Shown here piece after piece: positions 23,569 through 30,500 of a stretch of DNA of 32,131 bases. The DNA lies in NCBI RefSeq assembly GCF_022347745.1, contig NZ_JAKRGC010000037.1, positions 1-32,131 on the forward strand, given 5' to 3'. The notes beneath the pieces were generated by a model. It saw only the letters and a program-made list of their open reading frames with translations. It was not told the origin of the DNA and did no database searches. Position numbers and translations under genes: made by a program. Within the stretch, counting starts at the first letter, position 1. Every line of letters begins with the position of its first letter. The DNA is from Streptomyces sp. OfavH-34-F. Lineage in GTDB: Bacteria; Actinomycetota; Actinomycetes; Streptomycetales; Streptomycetaceae.

Positions 23569-24473
23569 CGACGGCGGCCCTGGGGCTCGGCACCTACCGC
23601 ATCCGCCCCTCCGCACTGAGCGACGCCGCCGTCCGAGCGGCCTCCGACCCCGCCACCGCGTGGATCGACACAGCGCCCAACTACCTTGGCGGCACGGCCC
23701 AGACAGTACTCGCGCCCGCCCTCGCAAGGCATCCGGTCCCGGTCGCCACCAAGGTCGGACACCTCACCCGCCAAGCCGCGAAGGACGCCGAATCCGACGG
23801 AGCCATCACCTCCGAGGACGCGAAGCGCGGACACTGCCTGAGCGCCCCGTACATCCACTGGCAGTGTGCCCGCAACCGCACCGAACTCGGCCGCGACCGC
23901 CTGGACCTCGTCTTCACCCACAACCCCGAACAAGCCGGCGACGACCCGTACGAAGCCCTGCACGGCGCCTTCACCGCCCTCGAAGCAGAAGTAGCGGCTG
24001 GAACCCTGACCGCATACGGAGTCGCTGCCTGGGACGGCTTCGACACCGGCACCCTGAGCGTCCCGGCCCTGCACCGGCTGGCCACCGAGGCAGCGGGCAC
24101 GGACCGGCATCACCTACGCGCCGTCCAGCTGCCCGTGTCCCTTGTCAACGCAACCGCCCTCGCCCAGGCGCTGGAGGGCGACGGCCCGATCGCCCAGGCG
24201 GCCGACCTCGGGTGGCAGGTGTACGCCTCCGCGCCCCTCTTCGGCGGCGAACTTCCCCACCTGGCCACCCGCGAACTCACCGCACTGCTGAACCCCGAAC
24301 TCACCGTCGCCCAGGCGTGCCTGCTCGCCGCAGCCTCCTGCCCGGGAGTGACGCGGATTCTGCTCTCCGCCTCGACCCCGGCTCACTGGACCGAAGCCCT
24401 GGCCGCCCTGCGAAGCCCGGCCATCCCGGTCCCCACGCTGCGAAAGGTGCTCGATGTACTCGCCGCCGGCTGA
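23565..24473 (+). CDS. Aldo/keto reductase
   Basis: 302 aa. The catalytic tetrad is present: Asp35 and Tyr40 (WIDTAPNYLGG), Lys63 (VATKVGHL) and His119 (LVFTHNPE). The AKR barrel ends normally, with ASCPGVTRILLSAS for the cofactor phosphate site. It is an NAD(P)H-dependent reductase of a carbonyl, substrate unknown. The start overlaps the JmjC stop (ATGA, 23565-23568) with GGAGGTGG upstream, and the 3' end overlaps the kinase gene by 20 bp, so the three are translated together. Confidence 0.9.
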   Translation: MTTAALGLGTYRIRPSALSDAAVRAASDPATAWIDTAPNYLGGTAQTVLAPALARHPVPVATKVGHLTRQAAKDAESDGAITSEDAKRGHCLSAPYIHWQCARNRTELGRDRLDLVFTHNPEQAGDDPYEALHGAFTALEAEVAAGTLTAYGVAAWDGFDTGTLSVPALHRLATEAAGTDRHHLRAVQLPVSLVNATALAQALEGDGPIAQAADLGWQVYASAPLFGGELPHLATRELTALLNPELTVAQACLLAAASCPGVTRILLSASTPAHWTEALAALRSPAIPVPTLRKVLDVLAAG

Positions 24474-25278
24474 CCCCACGGACCGGCAGCGCATGCGCCG
24501 GGCCTTCGCGCGCTCGGCACGGGTGCTGGGCGCCACGATCGCCGGCCCCGAGGTCTGGGGCTGGCACGGCCGCACTCTCAGCGTCCGCGTCCAGCACCCG
24601 GAACGGGGCACCTGCTGGCTGAGACTGCTCTCCGCACCACAGGACAAGGCGGCCGGCAAGATCTGGGACGGCAACCGTCAGGCCGCCGTACTGTTCGACG
24701 GATACGTCAACAAGCCCCTGCTGTACGACACCACCGAGTCGAGCAGCGACGGCTACGCGTACCGATCGGAACTGCACCAGTACATCGACGAACCCGTCTC
24801 CTCCCCCAGTCCCGTCCTGCGCAGAGACCCGAATCCGCCGCCCGCGTGGTGGGACTCCCTCCGCACCGACCTCGACCACGTGAGCGCCGCCCCCGTGAAC
24901 CGGATGGCCGTACGGCAGGAATGGGTGGACCGCACCGTCCCTCGCTTCCTCGACGTGCCCGGCCCTCGGATCACGGACTGGAGAACAGCCCACGGGGACC
25001 TGCACACCGCCAACCTCACCAGCCACACTCCCTACCTCCTCGACTGGGAAGGCTTCGGCCTGGCACCCGCCGGCTACGACGCCGCCATGCTCCTGGCGTA
25101 CTCCCTTCTCGCCCCCGCCTTCGCCCGGCGCGTCCGCGACACCTTCCCCGTACTCAAGACCGAGCCCGGTCGCATCGCACAACTCGTCGTCATCACCGAA
25201 CTCCTGCAGTCGGCCTCACGCGGAGACCACCCCGAACTCGTACCGGCGCTCCGCGCCTTGGCTTCGGAAGTGTCCTGA
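24454..25278 (+). CDS. Aminoglycoside phosphotransferase-fold kinase
   Basis: 274 aa. The catalytic loop is AHGDLHTANL (His180, Asp182, Asn187) and the metal-binding DWE is at Asp197 (LLDWEGFGLAPAGYDAAML). The N-terminal lobe is divergent. APH-fold enzymes phosphorylate antibiotics, small metabolites or, rarely, peptides. It is the last gene of the cassette, overlapping the reductase gene by 20 bp. Either a tailoring kinase or a self-protection enzyme is possible. It ends 87 bp before the right repeat. Confidence 0.82.
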   Translation: MYSPPADPTDRQRMRRAFARSARVLGATIAGPEVWGWHGRTLSVRVQHPERGTCWLRLLSAPQDKAAGKIWDGNRQAAVLFDGYVNKPLLYDTTESSSDGYAYRSELHQYIDEPVSSPSPVLRRDPNPPPAWWDSLRTDLDHVSAAPVNRMAVRQEWVDRTVPRFLDVPGPRITDWRTAHGDLHTANLTSHTPYLLDWEGFGLAPAGYDAAMLLAYSLLAPAFARRVRDTFPVLKTEPGRIAQLVVITELLQSASRGDHPELVPALRALASEVS

Positions 25279-25365
25279 CCGAGCTGCTGCGGCGAAACTG
25301 GATCGAAGGCTTCCGGCGAGGGATCACGCGCCTGTCGTCGCACTCGCGGCGCCGTCGGGCGCAGG

Positions 25366-25431
25366 GGCAGGACTTCTCGCACCGCCTGCACGAGGCGGGG
25401 CACCAGGCGTACTGCCTGGTGTGGCCCTGAC
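25366..25431. repeat. Right 66-bp direct repeat (candidate attachment site)
   Basis: Exact copy of 19247-19312, 6119 bp further on, including both dyads and the stop codon. Nothing upstream of it resembles the rest of the conserved gene, so it is a 3' remnant, as expected for the far end of an element integrated into a gene end. Confidence 0.85.
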
Positions 25432-25478
25432 GGCCCGCCCCGCCCCGTCTCTTCCCGGACTCCGGCCCGGCGGCCGGT

Positions 25479-26831
25479 CTACGCCGTGCGGCGCCGGGCG
25501 AACGTGATGGCCGCCGCCCCGGCCACACAGGCGATCGCGGCCGTCAGATAGGCCAGGTGGTAGCCGGTGAGCCGGTCGTCGCTCGTCGCCGCGACCAGCA
25601 CCAGGACCGCGACACCGACGCTGGAGCCGATCTGCTGGGCCACGACGTTCACCGCACCGGCGACCGCGTGCCCCTCCGGCTCGACGCCGCTGAGCCCGGC
25701 GGAGGTCATCGAGGGGAAGTTCAGCCCCTGGCCGATGCCGCTGAGCACCAGCCCCGGCAGCACGTAGAGCGCGTAGCCGCCCTGGTGGGGGGTGGTGATC
25801 CACAGCCCCGTGCCGACCCCGATCAGGACCAGGCCGACCGCCATCAGCGTGTACGGGGTGTACTTCGCCAGCAGCCGCCCGGTGGCGTAGTTGGCGGTGA
25901 GGAAGACGGCCAGCGACATCGGCACCAGCGCCAGCCCGGACTCGAACGGCGAGTAGTCCAGCATGCCCTGGAGGTACAGCGGCGCGAAGAAGAGCATCCC
26001 GACCGAGCCCATGTACTGGAGGAAAGCCGCCAGGCTCGCCGCCCGTACCGAGGAGATGCGGAAGAGGCCGAGCGGCAGCACCGGGTCGGCGGTGCGCGTC
26101 TCGCGTACGACGAAGGCCACCAGGAAGACGGCCGCGGCGCCGAGCGCGCCCCAGACCACCGCTCCGCTGCTGCTCACGCCGACCACCAGCAGGGTGAGGC
26201 CGAGGGTGCCGGATATGGCGCCCGGCAGGTCCAGGCTCCCGCCGCGTCCGGCCCCGGCCGGCAGCCCCGGGCGCGTCGCCGCGAGGACCGCGACCCCCAC
26301 CGCGACCGAGAACCACAGCACCGAGCGCCAGCCGAAGAACTGGGTCAGCACCCCGCCCAGCAGCACCCCGCCGCTGAAGCTCGCGGCGCCCACCGCCGCG
26401 TACACGCTGAACGCCCGGTTGCGGGCCGGACCGGCCGGGAACACCTCGGTCAGCAGCGCCAGCGCGGCCGGCCCTGACAGGGCCGCGCCGATGCCCTGCA
26501 CCGCCCGCGCGCCGAGCAGCACCGCGATGTCGGGCGACACGGCTCCGACCAGTGCGGCGGCGGTGAACAGGGCGATTCCGGCCTCGAACACCCGCCGCCG
26601 GCCGAACACATCGGCCAGCCGGCCGCCCACCAGCAGGAAGCCGGCGAAGGTGACGGCGTAGGCGATCATGACCCACTGGAGCGTGGTGTCGTCCAGGTCG
26701 AATCGTTCCCCCACGGACGGCAGGGCCGCGTTGAGCACCCCGAGCCCGCTCACGTCCAGGGCGAGCGCCCCGGCCAGTACGCCGAGCGCCAGGCCCGGCC
26801 GTTGGTGCGGCTTCACCTCCGTGCCCGTCAT
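25479..26831 (-). CDS. DHA2-type MFS drug/metabolite exporter
   Basis: 450 aa from the ATG at 26831 (GGGAGG 5 nt upstream). Many hydrophobic helices, fitting a 14-helix MFS exporter. Motif A is GGRLADVFGRRRVF and motif C-like sequence is AAVGAASFSGGVLLGGVL. The start LALGVLAGALALDVSGLGVL is typical of EmrB/QacA-like actinomycete exporters. It is divergent from the PKS gene and may export its product or give resistance; this rests on position only. It begins 47 bp beyond the right repeat. Confidence 0.92.
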   Translation of the reverse strand: MTGTEVKPHQRPGLALGVLAGALALDVSGLGVLNAALPSVGERFDLDDTTLQWVMIAYAVTFAGFLLVGGRLADVFGRRRVFEAGIALFTAAALVGAVSPDIAVLLGARAVQGIGAALSGPAALALLTEVFPAGPARNRAFSVYAAVGAASFSGGVLLGGVLTQFFGWRSVLWFSVAVGVAVLAATRPGLPAGAGRGGSLDLPGAISGTLGLTLLVVGVSSSGAVVWGALGAAAVFLVAFVVRETRTADPVLPLGLFRISSVRAASLAAFLQYMGSVGMLFFAPLYLQGMLDYSPFESGLALVPMSLAVFLTANYATGRLLAKYTPYTLMAVGLVLIGVGTGLWITTPHQGGYALYVLPGLVLSGIGQGLNFPSMTSAGLSGVEPEGHAVAGAVNVVAQQIGSSVGVAVLVLVAATSDDRLTGYHLAYLTAAIACVAGAAAITFARRRTA

Positions 26832-26923
26832 GCTGCCCTCCCGGCGGGGGACGCCGCCGCGGGCCGTCGCTGCGGGCATCCGGGTAAAGGCGCGTCGGCA
26901 CCGGCCGGGGCCGGTGTGTGGTT

Positions 26924-26936
26924 CATGAATTTCATG
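26924..26936. promoter_or_regulatory. 13-bp palindrome upstream of the MFS gene
   Basis: CATGAA-T-TTCATG, 93 bp before the exporter start. It looks like a repressor site (TetR or MarR type), but no such regulator is encoded next to it in the window. Confidence 0.4.
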
Positions 26937-27259
26937 CCGAGCAGCTTGCAATGCCGTCCGGCCCCTGTCCAGGTGGCCCGATCCGGTCATCCCGGGGGTC
27001 AGATCGAGCCACTGTGCTTTTCCGTCCCGGCAGGCACTCTTGTTTCGCCATTGCCCGAATGGCACTCTGATGCACGCCGGTCGGGCAAGTGCCTCCGTCC
27101 ACGTCCATCCGAATACCCCTCGACCTGGAGGTATCGAATAGGGACACGCGCCGACCGGCAGCGCGATGAGGTGTTCGGCTCCGCCCGCTCCTAATGCACT
27201 GCGCGGTCGCGGATCAGCACGACCAGGAATACCCGGTGGCTGGACCGCCGGCAGTGATT

Positions 27260-27284
27260 CTGAATCGGATCGCGTCCGATTCAG
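27260..27284. promoter_or_regulatory. 25-bp perfect inverted repeat upstream of the PKS gene
   Basis: CTGAATCGGA and TCCGATTCAG, 10-bp arms around TCGCG, just upstream of a -35-like TTGACG (27295-27300). It is 306 bp before the PKS start. Strong operator candidate; the regulator is unknown. Confidence 0.5.
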
Positions 27285-27590
27285 CCAGTACTGGTTGACG
27301 GGGGTTGGGTCTCGGTGCGCGTACTCGTATGTCGGCAGCCATGCCGCCCTGCCCTCGAGGGCACCCACCAGGGCGCCCCGGAGGCTGCCCGCCGGGTCAC
27401 TCCGTACCTCACCCCACCGTCGACGGAACAATAATCTTCCGCTTCTCGCCCCGCCCATGACCGGACATCCGGCCCCGGCCGCCCTTTCGCGAGCCGGTGA
27501 ATCCGGATGCGTCGTCCGGTGCGCACGCACGGGCGCCCTCACTCATTCCCGCCCTTCGTACATTTCAATTTGTCCTGCCGAGGAGCCGAA

Positions 27591-30500
27591 ATGCCCCACG
27601 AGCACGCAGCACGAGATGTGCACTCCGTATCGGAATTCCTTCTTTCGCGCATCGCCGAAGTACTGGACGTGCCCCGGAACACGCTGGACCGGTGGGGGCC
27701 GATTCACCAGTACGGCCTGGACTCGCTGAAGATGGCGACTCTTTCGGCCTCGCTGTCCGAATTTCTCGGCCGGAAGGTGCCGCTCACCTGGATGTGGCAG
27801 TACCCGACCGTCGAGGCGCTGGCCCGTGCGCTCGTCGAGGGCCCCGAGGCGGCGGAGGAATCCGCCCCCGGCCGGGGTGAGCGCCGGGGCGCGGTCAACG
27901 AGCCCGTCGCGATCGTGGGCATCGGCTGCCGGTTCCCCGGCGGCCCGGACCCCACCTCCTTCTGGCAGTTGCTCACCGAGGGCCGCGACGCCGTGGGCCC
28001 GGTGCCGGCGGCCCGGCGCGCGCTGCTGGGCGACGCGGTGCGCTGGGGCGGCTTCATCGAGGACATCGACCGCTTCGACCCCCTGTTCTTCGGCATATCG
28101 CCCCGCGAGGCCGTCCAGATGGACCCGCAGCAGCGGCTGGTGCTCGAACTGGCCTGGGAGGCGCTGGAGGACGCGGGCGTCGCGCCGAACAGCCTCGTCG
28201 GCAGCGACACCGGGGTGTTCATGGCCTCCTGCTGGGGCGACTACGCGGCGCTGGCGCACTACCGCGGCCCGGACGCCCACATCACCCCGCACACCGCGAC
28301 CGGCATGCACGACGGCATCATCGCCAACCGCGTCTCCTACATCCTCGGCCTCCAGGGCCCGAGCATGGCCATCGACGCCGCCTGCGCGGGATCGCTGGTC
28401 TCCGTGCACGTGGGGTGCCAGTCGATCTGGTCGGGCGAGAGCGAACTCGTGCTCGCGGGCGGAGTGAACCTGAGCTTCGTCTCCGACTACTACACCGCCA
28501 TGGCCGCGATGGGGGCGCTCGCCCCGGACGGCCGCTGCAAGTCGTTCGACGCACGGGCCGACGGCTATGTGCGCGGGGAGGGCGCCGGCGTCGTCGTGCT
28601 CGCCCCGCTGAGCGTGGCCCTGGAACGCGACCTGCCGGTCTACTGCCTGATCAAGGGCAGTTCGTCCAACAACGACGGCCTGAGCAACGGCATGACCGCG
28701 CCGAACCCGCAGGCCCAGGAGCTGATGCTCCGCAACGCCTACCGCCGGGCCGGCATCGCGCCGTCCCTCGTGGACTACATCGAGTGCCACGGCTCCGCGA
28801 CGCCGCTGGGCGACCCGATCGAGGCCAACGCCATCGGCGCGGTCCTGGGCGGGGACCGCCCGCATCCGCTGCGGCTCGGCTCCGTCAAGTCGAACGTCGG
28901 GCACCTGGAGGCGGCGGCCGGGATCGTCGGCCTGGTCAAGCTGGCGCTGTCGATGCGCAACGGCGTGCTGCCGCCGAGCCTGCACTACGCCTCCCCCAAC
29001 CCGCAGATCATGTTCGACACCTACGGGATGACCGTCCAGGACCGGCTGGAGCCGTGGCCCCGGCGCTCCGACGCGCGCCGGGGCGGCGTCAGCTCCTTCG
29101 GCTTCGGCGGGGCGATATGCCACGTCGCCGTCGAGGAGCTGCCCCGGTCCGAGAGCTCGCTCCTGCTGCTGGCCGAGGACTCCGAAGAGGCCCTGGCCGC
29201 CCAGGTGTCCGCGCTGCGCGAGGCCGACGACCTGCGGGCGGTCTGCGCCCGGACGCCCGACGACGGCGGCTTCCGGCTCGCGGCGACGGCCCGTGACATG
29301 AACGAACTCCGGTCCCGGCTCGACGCGTTCACGTCCGGCACCGAGGCGGACGGGCTGAGCGTCGGACGTCCGGCCGGCGGCGGGGCGGAGCGGCGCGAGC
29401 CGCGCGTGGCGTTCCTGTTCTCCGGCAACGGCTCGCAGTGGGTGGGCATGGGCAGGCAACTGCTCGCCGGGATGCCGGTGTTCCGGCGGTCCATGATGCG
29501 GTCGGACCGGCGGATGCGGAAGCTGCTGGGCTTCTCGCTGGTGGACCAGCTGCTGGCCGCGGACGGCCGCATCGACGACATGGACGTCTTCCAGCCGCTG
29601 CTGTTCAGCATCCAGGTCGCCCTCACCGACGCCTGGCGGTCGCTGGGGGTCGAGCCGGACGTCGTGGTGGGGCAGAGCGTCGGCGAGTTCGCGGCCTCGC
29701 ACGTCGCCGGCGCGCTCGACTTCGAGGACGCCTCGCTGCTGGCCGCGAGCCACGGCAGGCTCCTCCAGCAACTGGCCGTCGGCCGGGGCGACGGCATCGT
29801 CGTGATGACCGGCGCCGACGCCGCGCGGAAGTACCTGACCGGGCGGCTCGCCGTCGCCGGCCGCAACGGCCTCGCGTCCACCCTGGTCACCGGCACCCCG
29901 GAGGAGATCGACGCCCTGGTCGAGCGGCTCACCGCCGACGGCGTCACCAGCCACCGGGTACGGATGGGCCACGCGCCGCACTCCTCGCTGGTCGACCACG
30001 TCCTCGACCCGCTGCGCATGGAACTCGAAGGCATCCGGCCCCGCACGGCCCGCGTCCCGATGATCTCGACGGTGACCGGCGAGCCGGTGGACGGCGCGGA
30101 ACTGGGGCCGGACTACTGGGCGGAGAACCTGCGCCGGGAGATCCGCGTGGTGGACGCGCTGACGGCCCTGCGCGGGCACGACGTGGACGCGGTGATCGAG
30201 ATCAGCCCGCACCCCGTGCTCCTCAAGTCCGTGGCGGAGATCCTGCCCGGGGCCGCCACGCTGCCCTCGCTGCGGCGGGGCGCCGACGAGGCCGGGACGC
30301 TGCTCGGCTCGCTCGGCGCGCTGCACGCCGCCGGGCTCACCGTCCGGACCGGCCCGTTCACCGCAGGCGACCGGGGACGGCACGTCACGCCCGGCCGGGG
30401 CGAGGTCGCGCCCGACGAGCGGCCGTACCTCGTCCCCGTCACGGCGCGCACGGCGGCGGCGCTGGCCGACACCTGCCGCGAACTGTCCAGCCACGTCGAA

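Larger units (their letters stand above)
19247..25431. mobile_element. Genomic island bounded by 66-bp direct repeats
   Basis: About 6.1 kb lies between exact 66-bp repeats, one at the 3' end of a conserved gene and one free-standing. Gene content is accessory: an XRE-type regulator, a Nudix hydrolase, and a five-gene oxygenase/peptide/reductase/kinase cassette. No integrase, recombinase, replication or transfer gene is visible. It may be a remnant, a trans-mobilised cassette or one unit of a larger array continuing to the right. Confidence 0.7.
26832..27590. other. 760-bp divergent intergenic region
   Basis: No convincing gene is seen. GC content is visibly lower than in the coding regions, and short ORFs here lack codon bias and ribosome sites. 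It holds two clear palindromes listed separately (26924-26936 and 27260-27284), TTGACG at 27295, which resembles a -35, and an A/T-rich ACAATAATCTTCC at 27428-27440. I could not fix a -35/-10 pair for either gene with confidence. Confidence 0.6.

Noticed and set aside
25279..25365. Possible coding link from the kinase gene into the right repeat
   Set aside because: The frame through the repeat (ending [12 protein letters not shown]) has no start with a ribosome site and only 21 residues of homology; it is best read as a 3' remnant.
26932..27147. 71-codon minus-strand ORF in the intergenic region
   Set aside because: No ribosome binding site, weak codon bias and no recognisable motif.
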